Of a DNA stretch of 64,000 nt, positions 17,379 to 26,381 are shown piece after piece (position 1 is the first letter of the stretch; every line of letters begins with the position of its first letter). The stretch is from Coneutiohabitans sp964457925. GTDB lineage: Bacteria; Zhuqueibacterota; Zhuqueibacteria; Zhuqueibacterales; Zhuqueibacteraceae. The stretch spans positions 1-64,000 of the forward strand of contig CAYWGH010000009.1 in NCBI GenBank assembly GCA_964457925.1. Reading direction: 5' to 3'. The notes beneath the pieces are model-generated. The model saw nothing but the letters and a program-made list of their open reading frames with translations, had not been told where the DNA came from and searched no databases. Both the position numbers and the translations under genes were made by a program.

Positions 17379-18422
17379 TCATTGTCCGGCAAGCTTGGCC
17401 AGATTTTCAACAAACGGTGGACGGATCACGCCCGCTTCAGTAATGATCGCCGCGATCAACTCATGCGGCGTGACATCGAACGCGGGATTGTAGACGCGGC
17501 AACCTGCCGGTGCGGTGCGGCGGCCAAATCCCAGCGTCACTTCCTCTGCCGCGCGTTCTTCGATGGGAATCTCTGCGCCGGTGAGTTTGCCAAAATCAAT
17601 GGTTGAGATCGGCGCGGCGACATAGAACGGAATGCCGTGCCGGTGTGCGTTTACGGCGAGCGAATATGTGCCGATTTTGTTTGCCGTGTCGCCGTTGCGC
17701 GTGATGCGATCGGCGCCCACAATGCAAAAATCAATCTTCTGGCGCTGCATCACAAACGCGGCGGCGTTGTCGCAAATCAACGTGCAGGGAATGCCCTCGT
17801 GGCTCAATTCCCACATGTTCAAACGCGCGCCCTGCAGCAACGGCCGCGTTTCGTCGACAAACACGTGTATTTTTTTTCCCTGTTCATGCGCGGTGAAGAG
17901 CACACCCAAACCTGTGCCGAAATCGGCCGTGGCCAGCGCGCCGGTATTGCAATGCGTGATGACGTTGGCGTTCGCCGGCACGAGTTCGGCGCCGTGCCGG
18001 CCCATCGCCCGGCAAACGACGCGGTCGCGTTCATAAATGTCGAAGGCTTCTGCCAACAGCGCGTCTTTAATCTCCGCCACCGTCGCGTCACGTTGTTTCA
18101 TTGCCACGGCATGCATGCGATCCAACGCCCACCCCAAATTAACCGCGGTCGGTCGCGTACCGCGCAAATAACGAATGGCGCGATCCAACTCCAAAAAGAG
18201 CGCGTCTTTGCTGTCCTCGTGTTTGATATTTCGCACGCTCAACAAAACGCCAAACGCCCCGGCCACGCCGAGAGCAGGTGCGCCGCGCACGCGCAAATTC
18301 TTGATCGCTTCACCGAGATCATCAACCTCTGCCAGGTCCAGATGAACCAATTCCTCCGGCAAACGTGTTTGATCGATCAAGCGGACTTTGTGATGGCGCC
18401 ATTCGATAGTGGTAACGGGCAT
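17379..18422 (-). CDS. mtnA: S-methyl-5-thioribose-1-phosphate isomerase
   Basis: Converts methylthioribose-1-phosphate to methylthioribulose-1-phosphate in the methionine salvage pathway. The 347-residue protein shows the MtnA hallmarks: RVRGAPALGVAGAFG near the N-terminus; ITHCNTGALATADFGTGLG, which contains the catalytic Cys; and VGADRITRNGDTANKIGTYS, which contains the catalytic Asp. A GGAAGGGAAG Shine-Dalgarno lies just ahead of the start. The gene stands alone: no mtnK, mtnP or other salvage gene is in the window. eIF2B-like ribose-1,5-bisphosphate isomerases are related but lack this exact signature set. Confidence 0.95.
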   Translation of the reverse strand: MPVTTIEWRHHKVRLIDQTRLPEELVHLDLAEVDDLGEAIKNLRVRGAPALGVAGAFGVLLSVRNIKHEDSKDALFLELDRAIRYLRGTRPTAVNLGWALDRMHAVAMKQRDATVAEIKDALLAEAFDIYERDRVVCRAMGRHGAELVPANANVITHCNTGALATADFGTGLGVLFTAHEQGKKIHVFVDETRPLLQGARLNMWELSHEGIPCTLICDNAAAFVMQRQKIDFCIVGADRITRNGDTANKIGTYSLAVNAHRHGIPFYVAAPISTIDFGKLTGAEIPIEERAAEEVTLGFGRRTAPAGCRVYNPAFDVTPHELIAAIITEAGVIRPPFVENLAKLAGQ

Positions 18423-18836
18423 GAGACTTCCCTTCCGTCAAGATGTGAGTGAAACCGCGTTGCAACACGATTTTTGGGCAGGCGCAAGGCTTGCCTCCCC
18501 CCAGCAGCATTTTTTCAGAAAGAAAAAGAATTTGGATTCAAAGTCAACCCTCCAGAAAAAAAACTTGCCGATGGTCCGGCTTCGCGGCCAGAACGTTCCG
18601 CTTGACTTTTAAAGCATGGTTTCATAATATCGCGCGTGAAACGTCATTGCTTCTCCTCACGTGATGATGCGCCGGCCGCCTGCAGATTTTCATTCCGCTT
18701 GCATTGCCAACATCCGTTTCGTGTCAATGCTGAAACATTGTCGAATCGCCGGCAAAAGGCTACGCGATTTCCGGCCGCTGCCTGTAGAAGTATAGGCCGT
18801 CTCACAAGCAAATCCTAAAGTCGATTTTCGTGAACC
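18423..18836. other. Divergent intergenic region between mtnA and the rhomboid gene
   Basis: A 414-bp divergent spacer. It contains a near-consensus promoter reading rightward (18602-18630) and, next to mtnA, a leftward Shine-Dalgarno. No SAM riboswitch structure was recognised upstream of mtnA. Confidence 0.5.
18602..18630 (+). promoter_or_regulatory. Sigma70-type promoter upstream of the rhomboid gene
   Basis: TTGACT (18602-18607), a 17-nt spacer and TAATAT (18625-18630) match the vegetative consensus closely. The predicted leader to the rhomboid ATG is about 200 nt. Confidence 0.6.
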
Positions 18837-19796
18837 ATGAATATTTACGGGCAATCCTATCGTTTCGGAATCGGTTCGGCCTGGACGCCGGCGGTCAAGG
18901 GATTGATTATCGCCAATATCGTCTGCTTTGTGCTGCAGAACATTGCCGAATTGGCGTTCAAAATCGATTTCTTGCAAGCGTGGTTTGCCCTGTGCTCTCT
19001 ACCTCACCCGGAATTGCCGGCGCAGTTGACGCTGCGGCAGGATTTTGCGGTGTGGCAGTTGTTCACCTATATGTTTTTGCACGGCGATATTTGGCATATT
19101 TTGTTCAATATGCTGGTATTGTGGATGTTCGGCTGCGAGCTTGAACGATTTTGGGGAACAACGGAGTTTCTGCGCTATTACTTTATTTGCGGCGTGGGCG
19201 CGGGCCTGGTTCATCTGTTGCTCAATTTCAACTCGCCAATACCGGTGTTGGGCGCCTCCGGGGCGATCTTTGGCGTGTTAGCCGCGTTCGGCTTGACATT
19301 TCCGGATTTGGTGATCACCTTTTTGTTGTTTTTTATTTTGCCGGTGCAGATCAAGGCAAAATATCTCGTCATGATCGTGGCCGCCATTGCGCTTTATATG
19401 GGTGTGCAGGGCGCGGAAGACGGGGTTGCGCATTTTGCTCATTTAGGCGGAATGGTCGTCGGCTTTCTCTATCTCAAAATCGATTGGCCCTGGAAAGCGC
19501 GGGGTCCGCGCAATTTTGACTATTATTCCTACACCGCTCCCGGCGCGCAGTCAACGCCATTTTGGGGCAAAATTTCGGATTGGTTCAAGCAGCGCGCGCA
19601 ATCCCGGCGCCGCATGCAAGTGGTGCGCCGCCGCCAGAACGAAATGCACCTGCGTGAAAAAGTTGATGCGATTTTAGATAAAATAAATGAAGTGGGATTT
19701 GACAATCTGACCTCAGAAGAAAAACAAATTCTCAAACGTGCCAGCCAAACCCTCAACCAGGAAAACATCCGCTCAGAAGATTTTGGCCCAAACTGA
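18837..19796 (+). CDS. Rhomboid family intramembrane serine protease
   Basis: Cleaves TM helices of substrate proteins within the membrane. The 319-residue product has six to seven TM helices and the catalytic dyad in family context: Ser141 in VLGASGAIFGVLAAF and His202 in HFAHLGGMVVGF. FMFLHG/WHILFNM-type motifs (YMFLHGDIWHILFNMLVLW) are in the second TM. After the rhomboid core a basic, soluble C-terminal tail (about 100 residues, ending in helices around KVDAILDKINEVGFDNLTSE) is seen, common in FCB rhomboids. It is followed 28 bp later by an amidase gene, so the two are likely co-transcribed from the promoter at 18602. Confidence 0.93.
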   Translation: MNIYGQSYRFGIGSAWTPAVKGLIIANIVCFVLQNIAELAFKIDFLQAWFALCSLPHPELPAQLTLRQDFAVWQLFTYMFLHGDIWHILFNMLVLWMFGCELERFWGTTEFLRYYFICGVGAGLVHLLLNFNSPIPVLGASGAIFGVLAAFGLTFPDLVITFLLFFILPVQIKAKYLVMIVAAIALYMGVQGAEDGVAHFAHLGGMVVGFLYLKIDWPWKARGPRNFDYYSYTAPGAQSTPFWGKISDWFKQRAQSRRRMQVVRRRQNEMHLREKVDAILDKINEVGFDNLTSEEKQILKRASQTLNQENIRSEDFGPN

Positions 19797-19824
19797 TCCT
19801 CCCTTCAGCTCTCGCGTGGTTGTT

Positions 19825-21309
19825 ATGGGAAAGTCCACCCGCGTCATCATTCTTCCGTTTCTTCTGCTATTACATTTTATTGCGCCGGCTGTTTTGCGCG
19901 CGCAGTTGACCGGCCCTCCATTAGGCATTATCAAGCTGCCGGAAACCGGCGAGCTCGAATTTGTCGCGCTCGGAGAATTGGCGGATCTGCTCGGTTTGCG
20001 CACGTTTTACAGCGAAAAGGCGCGCAAGGCCATTATCTATGTCGGCAACGCCGAAGTCAAAGTCACGGCGATGAATCCGTTCGTGCAAGTTGACGACCGT
20101 ACGGTGCAATTGCCGGTTGAAACCAGTTATGCCAATGACGATATCCTGGTGCCGTGGCGTTATTTTATCACAATCCTTCGTCCGCTTTATCCCGGCCCGT
20201 GGCCCGAAAGCCTGGGCGGCGGTGCGCCAGCCGCCGTGAAAGCCGCTCCCCTCCCCAACATCACCGAGATCGCTGTCGAACAGAAAGCCAACGGCACGCT
20301 CATCCGCATTGAAGCGACACAACCGTTTGCGCGCAAGCACATTAATACCCGCTTCACACGCGACTGGATGTATCTCGATCTCGTCGGCGGCATTGTTGCG
20401 CCCGGCGCCGTTCGCGCAATCGGCGCGAATAGCTGGGTGCAAAAAATTTCGCCGGTGCAAACCGGCGAGGTGGCCCAGCTTTCCGTGCAATTGCGCGAGG
20501 CAATCGATCCGAGCCTGGTAAGCATCAGCGGGCAGGGCAATCAAATATTGGTGTCACTGCGCACACAGGAAATTGTGCCCACCGACGTTTTGCGCAACCT
20601 GGAAACCGTGCGTCAAAAATGGCGCATTGACACCATCGTGCTCGATCCCGGCCATGGCGGCCGCGATCCGGGCGCGATTGCCAGCGACGGCACGCGCGAA
20701 AAAGACATCACCCTGCAAGTGGCAAAACGGCTGCGCAAGATGATCGAAGAAAAACTCGGATTGCAAGTTGTGATGACACGCGACAGCGACACGTATATCA
20801 GCCTCGATGATCGTACTTCGAAAGCGAACATGGCGCAAGGCAAACTGTTTATCAGTTTGCATTGCAACGCCAATCGCAGCCGGCGCGTCAATGGCACCAC
20901 CACTTATTTCCTCGGCCCGGCGAAAACCGACGAAGCGCTGGAAGTGGCGTTGTTGGAGAACTCTGTGGTGAAGTATGATACCGATGCCCCGCTCGACGCG
21001 CAACGTGAGGAGGATTTCATTCTCACGGCAATGGCGCAAAACGCCTTCAATCATGAAAGCGAAGATTTTGCCGCCATCATTCAAGAGGAAATGCGCGCGG
21101 CTGTAAGCCTGCCTGATCGCGGCGTGCATCAAGCCGGGTTTCGTGTGCTCGTCGGCGCTTCCATGCCCAATGTATTGGTGGAAATGGCTTTCATCTCCAA
21201 TCTCAAAGAAGCACGCCTGCTGCGCGATTCCGAGGTGCAGGAAAAAATGGCCCGGGCCATCATGAACAGCATCAAACGTTTTAAAGAGAAATATGAGGTG
21301 GGGTCCTAG
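19825..21309 (+). CDS. N-acetylmuramoyl-L-alanine amidase (Amidase_3, AmiC-like)
   Basis: Periplasmic zinc amidase that cuts peptide stems from peptidoglycan, usually during cell separation. ATG 19825 begins a signal peptide (VIILPFLLLLHFIAPAVLRA); the frame extends upstream to 19738 but lacks sense there. Next come a copper-amine-oxidase-N-like domain and an AMIN-like beta domain (residues about 140-250). The catalytic Amidase_3 domain has all zinc and catalytic residues: His277 in DPGHGGRDPGA, Glu292 in REKDITL, His346 in SLHCNAN and Glu453 in LVEMAFISN. AMIN domains target division sites or peptidoglycan. It is probably coupled to the rhomboid gene upstream. Confidence 0.93.
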   Translation: MGKSTRVIILPFLLLLHFIAPAVLRAQLTGPPLGIIKLPETGELEFVALGELADLLGLRTFYSEKARKAIIYVGNAEVKVTAMNPFVQVDDRTVQLPVETSYANDDILVPWRYFITILRPLYPGPWPESLGGGAPAAVKAAPLPNITEIAVEQKANGTLIRIEATQPFARKHINTRFTRDWMYLDLVGGIVAPGAVRAIGANSWVQKISPVQTGEVAQLSVQLREAIDPSLVSISGQGNQILVSLRTQEIVPTDVLRNLETVRQKWRIDTIVLDPGHGGRDPGAIASDGTREKDITLQVAKRLRKMIEEKLGLQVVMTRDSDTYISLDDRTSKANMAQGKLFISLHCNANRSRRVNGTTTYFLGPAKTDEALEVALLENSVVKYDTDAPLDAQREEDFILTAMAQNAFNHESEDFAAIIQEEMRAAVSLPDRGVHQAGFRVLVGASMPNVLVEMAFISNLKEARLLRDSEVQEKMARAIMNSIKRFKEKYEVGS

Positions 21310-21618
21310 TAGCACAGCCGCAACCTCGGTTTTCGCTCAACGCGCATACTCGAAAACAGGTGACGAGCTTCACAGAATATGCCCGCCAAGGGTTACGGCC
21401 ACTCCTCCTAACCAGAATTTCCTTGCAACAAATCCCAAAACTCTTATATTGCCCTTCGAAAATCAAGCCGCAACAGTCGTTTGCGGCTTTGTTTATTTGT
21501 AACTATTCCGCTTTTCCCCGCCGGGGTCGCTCAAAAAAATCAAAAACTTGCACCGCCTTTTGATCGCACCAAACAAGGCGCGCCCTGGCGGCCAACCGAT
21601 TTGTTGCGTTGATTTCAC
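21310..21618. other. Intergenic region with a terminator-like hairpin
   Basis: About 300 bp without a supported gene. The only clear feature is the hairpin at 21465-21497; the remainder shows nothing recognisable. Confidence 0.5.
21465..21497 (+). terminator. Rho-independent terminator-like hairpin after the amidase gene
   Basis: AAGCCGCAA (21465-21473) pairs with TTGCGGCTT (21481-21489) across a 7-nt loop, followed by TGTTTATTT. It would end the rhomboid-amidase transcript. Confidence 0.65.
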
Positions 21619-21774
21619 ATGGAAATTTCAGAGGACTTGCTGCGCCGCATTGTGCGCGAAACCCTCCACGAGTTGGGGCCGGACGCTGATCCGGCATTGC
21701 TGCGGAAAGTCGTCCTGGAAGTGATTCGCAAACTGCTGCGCGAGCAACAATCATCGCAACCCATTCAACCCTGA
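21619..21774 (+). CDS. Possible small helical protein upstream of glutamate dehydrogenase
   Basis: 51 residues, not in any family I recognise. It begins MEISEDLLRRIVRETLHELG and continues with a second amphipathic helix (LLRKVVLEVIRKLLREQQ), Leu/Arg-rich throughout. Two such helices resemble both short coiled-coil modules and the encapsulation tails of microcompartment enzymes, but no shell genes are nearby. No convincing Shine-Dalgarno precedes the ATG. It ends 61 bp before the gdh start. The regular helix pattern and clean frame argue that it is real; it could still be chance. Confidence 0.4.
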   Translation: MEISEDLLRRIVRETLHELGPDADPALLRKVVLEVIRKLLREQQSSQPIQP

Positions 21775-21834
21775 TTTTGGGCTCGTTTGCCGAGCGCTCC
21801 GCCGGCCGTACCACAACCTCATGAGGAGAACTGC

Positions 21835-23133
21835 ATGGAAAGCGCGACTCGCTTCAAGTACGTTGAAGCTGCTCCGATCAAATCGAACGATGAAGACCCC
21901 TTTGAATCGATGATGGCCCGTTTCAAAGTGGCTGCCGAGATTTTGAACCTCGACCCGGGGGTCTACGAGTATTTACGCACACCGCTGCGGCAAATCATCG
22001 TGTCCGTGCCGATTCAAATGGACGACGGTAAAATCGAAGTATTCGAAGGTTATCGTGTGATTCACAACGAAGTGCGCGGGCCGTCCAAGGGCGGCATTCG
22101 TTACACGCCGGATTTGAATCTTTCTGAAGTGAAAGCGCTTGCAGCGTGGATGACATGGAAATGCGCCGTGGCCAATATCCCGTTTGGCGGCGCCAAGGGT
22201 GGGGTAAAATGCGATCCGAAGAAACTGACGAAGGTGGAGTTGGAAAAAATCACGCGGCGTTATACCGCAAGTTTGCTGGAGATTTTCGGCCCGGAGCGCG
22301 ATGTGCCCGCGCCCGATGTCAATACCAACGAACAGGTGATGGGCTGGATCATGGACACGTATTCCATGCACATGCGGCACACCACCACGGCCGTGGTAAC
22401 GGGTAAGCCGATTTTTCTCGGCGGCTCACAAGGCCGCGTCGAGGCCACCGGCAAAGGCGTTGTTATAACGACCCAGGCGATGATGGAGAAGATGAACATG
22501 GCGCCGCGGGACACGCGCGTTGCGATTCAGGGTTTCGGCAATGTCGGCTCGGTTGCCGCCAAGGAATTCACCGAAATCGGTTGCAAGGTCGTGGCCATCA
22601 GCGATGTCACCGGGGCGTATTACAATGCCAAGGGCCTTGACATCGAAGCGGCGGTCAACCATCGCAACGCCAACAACGGCCTGCTCGAAGGCTTCAAAGG
22701 CGGCGACGCGATTTCCAATGCCGAGTTGCTTGAATTGGAATGCGAAGTACTCGCGCCCTGCGCTTTGGAAGATCAAATTAACAGCCGCAATGCCGATCGC
22801 ATCAAAGCCCGCATCATCGCGGAGGGCGCCAACGGCCCGACGAGCGCAAAGGCCGACCCCATTCTCGCCAATCGCGATATCGTCGTCATTCCCGACATTT
22901 TGTGCAATGCCGGCGGCGTGACGGTGAGCTATTTTGAATGGGTACAGGACCGCATGGGATACTTCTGGACGAAAGAAGATGTATTCAGCCGCTTGTCGCG
23001 CATGCTGAACGAAGCGTTGCACGATGTTACTGTCACTGCCGACAAATACAAAGTCAACATGCGCATTGCGGCATATGTGCTTGCCATTGATCGCGTCGCC
23101 AAAACATTGGCGCTACGTGGAATTTATGGGTGA
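21835..23133 (+). CDS. gdhA: Glu/Leu/Phe/Val dehydrogenase (glutamate dehydrogenase)
   Basis: Reversibly oxidises glutamate to 2-oxoglutarate and ammonia with NAD(P). The 432-residue protein carries the family's substrate site GPSKGGIRY and NIPFGGAKGGV, with catalytic Lys121, followed by the Asp-containing PAPDVNT segment and a Rossmann domain (VAIQGFGNVGSVAAKEF). The length fits the hexameric small-subunit class. ATG 21835 has GAGGAG ahead; the frame extends to 21787 without homology. A clear terminator hairpin follows at 23165. Coenzyme choice is not certain from the motif. Confidence 0.95.
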   Translation: MESATRFKYVEAAPIKSNDEDPFESMMARFKVAAEILNLDPGVYEYLRTPLRQIIVSVPIQMDDGKIEVFEGYRVIHNEVRGPSKGGIRYTPDLNLSEVKALAAWMTWKCAVANIPFGGAKGGVKCDPKKLTKVELEKITRRYTASLLEIFGPERDVPAPDVNTNEQVMGWIMDTYSMHMRHTTTAVVTGKPIFLGGSQGRVEATGKGVVITTQAMMEKMNMAPRDTRVAIQGFGNVGSVAAKEFTEIGCKVVAISDVTGAYYNAKGLDIEAAVNHRNANNGLLEGFKGGDAISNAELLELECEVLAPCALEDQINSRNADRIKARIIAEGANGPTSAKADPILANRDIVVIPDILCNAGGVTVSYFEWVQDRMGYFWTKEDVFSRLSRMLNEALHDVTVTADKYKVNMRIAAYVLAIDRVAKTLALRGIYG

Positions 23134-23446
23134 AATCGTTTTCCATCAGAACGTCCGAAATCATGCCCGGGTGTCGCGAGACTTCCGGGCTTTTTTGTGC
23201 AATATCGAACTAATTTTTGATTTCACGGCATGAATGAATTTTATTCACGCATGAATAAACTTACAAATAGCGCCAGCCCGCAAGGCTCTCTGAGAAGCCC
23301 GTCTAAAATGAAAGCGCAATAAATTCCCTTGCATTGCGCCGCGATTTTCCAGACATTTCCAGCGGCGTTTTTCTTGGATTATTGAATCGATACGCTGAAG
23401 CATAACGTTGTGCCCGCGTCCTCACTCTCGATGTTCGCCATAGAAA
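23134..23446. other. Intergenic region with a terminator
   Basis: 313 bp. The gdhA terminator lies at 23165-23196. The remainder contains AT-rich sequence with no gene or repeat I can support; it should hold the promoter of the CsgG-like gene. Confidence 0.5.
23165..23196 (+). terminator. Rho-independent terminator of gdhA
   Basis: GCCCGG (23165-23170) pairs with CCGGGC (23185-23190), followed by six T. Classic intrinsic terminator geometry. Confidence 0.8.
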
Positions 23447-24352
23447 ATGCGACGACTGCATGATTTGAGAGTTCCACTCACCGCCGCCGTGTGTTTTCTG
23501 TTTCAAATACGATTCGGCGCCGCCGTACAGGCGCAGGTTCCCGCCATCGCCACTTCTGACTCCACCGCCATCACCGTCGCCGTTTTGGATTTCATAAACA
23601 ACAGCGGCCAATTCCACCTCGATGTGTTGGAAAAGAACGTGCCGGAAATCCTGAAAACCGAGCTCTCACGCGCCGGCTCCGGCATCTGGGTGGTAGAACG
23701 TCAGAAATTGGAAATGATTTTGCAGGAACAAGCCCTGGCGCAAACCGGCCTCATCGATCAGAAAACGGCACAAGAAGTTGGGCAATTAGCAGGAGCGCAA
23801 TACTTGTTGACCGGAGAGATCAGCTTGTCCGGCTCACGCTTGCGCCTTGATTGCCACATTCTTAAAGTCGAAAACGGGCAAGTGCGCGGCGAAAAAGTTG
23901 TGGGCGACCGCAACGCCAGCGAAAACATGGTAAGTATGCTGGCCTCGAATATTTTGTACAATTTGACCGGAGAGGGGCAATACCGGCAAAGCCTGCGCTT
24001 GAAAAATTATCCCACCACTGGATTTGTGCTGGCCGCTGCGCTGACTGCCGTTGCCGCAGGCGTCGCCCATGGAATTTACCACAAGGCCTACGACAATTAT
24101 CAATCCGCAAGTAATTTGCAGGATATCGACACGTATTACAACCGCGCCGGCGATTTTCGCAAGGCCCGCAACGTCACCGCAATTGTCTCGGGCGCATTGG
24201 CGCTGACAAGCTTGCAGCTTTGGCTCAAGAATCAATCAGAACAAAACCGCATACTCGCAGCAGCAGCCCCGAGAAAACCCTGGCGGACGCAAGGCCTGAT
24301 TCTCTTTGCAGATGATGCGGTGATACGTTTGGGTGTTGCCCTGCACTTTTAA
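23447..24352 (+). CDS. CsgG / FlgO-like outer-membrane assembly protein
   Basis: A 301-residue secreted protein. After a signal peptide (LTAAVCFLFQIRFGAAVQA) comes the CsgG fold: VAVLDFINNSGQ, then WVVERQKLEMILQEQ, LIDQKTAQEVGQLAGAQYLL and TGEIS, the order seen in CsgG/FlgO proteins that form or regulate an outer-membrane pore. The C-terminal half diverges, with a hydrophobic Ala-rich helix (TTGFVLAAALTAVAAGVAH) and another at ALTSLQ, unusual for plain CsgG. It is followed three bases later by a lipoprotein gene, then another, so the three probably form one operon. No curli subunit (CsgA) was seen. Confidence 0.8.
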   Translation: MRRLHDLRVPLTAAVCFLFQIRFGAAVQAQVPAIATSDSTAITVAVLDFINNSGQFHLDVLEKNVPEILKTELSRAGSGIWVVERQKLEMILQEQALAQTGLIDQKTAQEVGQLAGAQYLLTGEISLSGSRLRLDCHILKVENGQVRGEKVVGDRNASENMVSMLASNILYNLTGEGQYRQSLRLKNYPTTGFVLAAALTAVAAGVAHGIYHKAYDNYQSASNLQDIDTYYNRAGDFRKARNVTAIVSGALALTSLQLWLKNQSEQNRILAAAAPRKPWRTQGLILFADDAVIRLGVALHF

Positions 24353-24355
24353 AAA

Positions 24356-25132
24356 ATGATGAAGATTATCATTCAAAACTCGCGTTTTTGGCTTTGCAGC
24401 TGCGTCTTTCTCCTTGGGGCTTGCGGGGAACTGGATCGCAACAATCCTCTGGATCCCAAGAATCCGCACAGCGAACGGCCGCGCGTAACTTTCATCGAAG
24501 CGTTTGTGAACGACGCGACGCCCTTCAGTCCATTTGCTTTACGGGCGCTGGACAGTTTGTCGCTGGCGTTCGCCGCCGGTCAAATCATCATCGTTGAGCA
24601 TCATCTTCCCAGTGCGAATTATAACGATAGCCACGCGTTGCTGGAAAGCGCAGACCGGTACAACAATTTGGCCGCGGCTGATCGAGGCGTTCCTGACGTG
24701 TTTTTCAACGGCACACCGACTCGTTTGCAGGGCGCCTCCAGCGCACACACCGCAGCTCAGCGCTACCGCGCGGCGCTGCAAAACGAGTCCGGCAAGATTG
24801 CATATTTCACCATCGAAGCGAAAAAGTCTGTCGCAGCGACAGGCATTGAAATCAATGCCACGATTGCACGCCTGGGCGACAGCCCGGCCTCGCAATTTGC
24901 GATTGCCGCTGTGGTTTGGGAAGATTTGGGGCTGGCGGGACATCGCCACGTGGTTCGCAGAGTTTTTTCTCCCGAAGTTGTGAACGGCATGGCCGCCGGC
25001 GATTCCAAAACCGTGCGTTTCGCGGCAAATCTCACCGGCGTGCAAAACGCCAATCGCGTGCAGGCAGCCGTGCTCATCGAACGCACCCTCAATTCGGGCA
25101 GAGAAGTGTTGCAAGCGGCATTAGCGGAATAA
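24356..25132 (+). CDS. Lipoprotein with an Omp28/thioredoxin-like fold lacking the CxxC
   Basis: 258 residues. A lipobox (LLGAC, Cys about residue 23) is followed by NNPLDPKNP, a linker frequent in FCB lipoproteins. The next region (VTFIEAFVNDATPFSPFALR, then IIIVEHHLPS and PDVFFNG) aligns in pattern with Omp28-like thioredoxin-fold proteins, in which VLLEEFTG-CPPC and VPT-FING are typical. The two cysteines are absent here, so no redox function is expected. The C-terminal half is beta-rich. It lies three bases after the CsgG-like gene and six before the next lipoprotein. The fold call is inference from pattern. Confidence 0.65.
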   Translation: MMKIIIQNSRFWLCSCVFLLGACGELDRNNPLDPKNPHSERPRVTFIEAFVNDATPFSPFALRALDSLSLAFAAGQIIIVEHHLPSANYNDSHALLESADRYNNLAAADRGVPDVFFNGTPTRLQGASSAHTAAQRYRAALQNESGKIAYFTIEAKKSVAATGIEINATIARLGDSPASQFAIAAVVWEDLGLAGHRHVVRRVFSPEVVNGMAAGDSKTVRFAANLTGVQNANRVQAAVLIERTLNSGREVLQAALAE

Positions 25133-25138
25133 AGTCAT

Positions 25139-25807
25139 ATGAAGACAAGAATACTGTTCTTGCTCAAAATCAGCGCCTTGATCGCAATGACGCTCAGCAC
25201 TTCCTTTGGTTGTGAAGAACTGGGCAAACTCATCGAAATGAATGAGCCGCCGGTCCTCGATGAGGTTGTAGCGCTGCGTTCCTCGCTTTTTCCGTCAGAC
25301 ACCACGACGATAAAAGTGGAGGCGCACGATCCGGAGGGCGGCGCGCTTTCTTTTGCGTGGAGCGCGGCCGGCGGCGCGCTTTCCTCGACCACTGGAAGTC
25401 GCGTGCGCTGGACCGCTCCTGCGGTGGCCGGCGATTACAAAATCTCCGTGAAAGTGCGGGATGACAAAAATGATGAGACCGAAGCCTCGGTCACGCTGTC
25501 CGTGATTGCCGTTGAGCAACCCACTGTTGAAATTCTCCAACCCAGGCAGAACGCCTTCATACCCGGCATTGGCGTTGTTGTCATTGAAGCGCTGGCCAGC
25601 CATCCCAACGGCATCGAGCGCGTCGAATTTCGCGTGGACGGAAATCTGTTGGGTATCGACAATTCTCCGCCCTATCAGTTGCCGTGGCGGGTGGAGGGTC
25701 TCTCCGGCCCGGAGACGATTATCATCAGCGCGTATCGCGCCCTCACGCCAGGCCCGCCGGGCGTTGATTCCGTGCGTGTCAGTGTTGAGGGTGTGACGCG
25801 ACTGTGA
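25139..25807 (+). CDS. Lipoprotein with PKD/Ig-like domains
   Basis: 222 residues. A signal with lipobox (LSTSFGC, Cys about residue 29) precedes two beta-sandwich modules. The first has the PKD-like pattern (IKVEAHDPEGGALSFAWSAA, later GDYKISVKVRDDKNDETEAS). The second resembles a bacterial Ig domain, with IERVEFRVDGNLLGIDNSPP, the usual Big-type pattern. Such proteins mediate surface binding or spacing; the ligand is unknown. It is the last gene of the CsgG-like operon, with no clear terminator. Confidence 0.75.
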   Translation: MKTRILFLLKISALIAMTLSTSFGCEELGKLIEMNEPPVLDEVVALRSSLFPSDTTTIKVEAHDPEGGALSFAWSAAGGALSSTTGSRVRWTAPAVAGDYKISVKVRDDKNDETEASVTLSVIAVEQPTVEILQPRQNAFIPGIGVVVIEALASHPNGIERVEFRVDGNLLGIDNSPPYQLPWRVEGLSGPETIIISAYRALTPGPPGVDSVRVSVEGVTRL

Positions 25808-26381
25808 GAATGAGAGCAGTAGAAGTGTAAGTCACTTCCGACGCCCGAAGCCTGTTAGAAGTTGCCCCGATTTACAGACTAGTTGAAAACCAAAGCTTCT
25901 GCGAAGCAGCCAGAAAACTACCCGGCGAAACTCGGCGGCTGCGGTGATCATCGGCGATAAAACTTTTCCGGCGAAATGCGCCGAGGTCACCGGCCTCACG
26001 GAAAAATTTTGACCGGATAATTTATCGGCAGGATGATTTCAAATCAAACAGGCCTTTCACGGAAGGTTCAATTAGCCAGGCTTTCCGGCAGGCAGAATTC
26101 TGCCTGCGAAAACATACTTGCGAGAGCCGCTCCACCTTCAAAATTCTGTGCTGTGCTTGAAAAGTCAAAAGCCTGCCCGCGAAACGTTGCCGTGAAGCGA
26201 AAATATGAGGCGCATGCGCAGCGAATAAAATGACACACCTCAGTTGATGAGGCCGCGGCATTCTGATCAGCAAAAGTTACACGCATGAGAGCCGTGCGCC
26301 ATTTTCCCGCCTTGCTTTTGGGCAAAGAATGCTTAAATTTCTTTCAAATTCTGCGGCGAACCTGGCAACGTCCTTCCTCAC
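25808..26381. other. Intergenic region carrying repeat copy A
   Basis: 574 bp without a credible gene. It holds one copy of the dispersed intergenic element (about 25885-26062) and a GC-rich inverted stretch (GGCGCATGCGC near 26212). It leads into the large histidine kinase. Confidence 0.5.
25885..26062 (+). repeat. Dispersed intergenic repeat, copy A
   Basis: Shares with copy B (30405-30600) the blocks AAAGCTTCTGCGAAGC, GCGAAACTCGG, GAAATGCGC and GGCAGGATGATTT (26028-26040), in the same order and orientation. It resembles copies C and D through GCAGAATGATTT/GGCAGAAT-type motifs. Divergence is substantial, so it is an old family. Confidence 0.65.

Noticed and set aside
17379..18500. A SAM riboswitch ahead of mtnA
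   Set aside because: No SAM-I/II/III core was found in the leader; only a Shine-Dalgarno.
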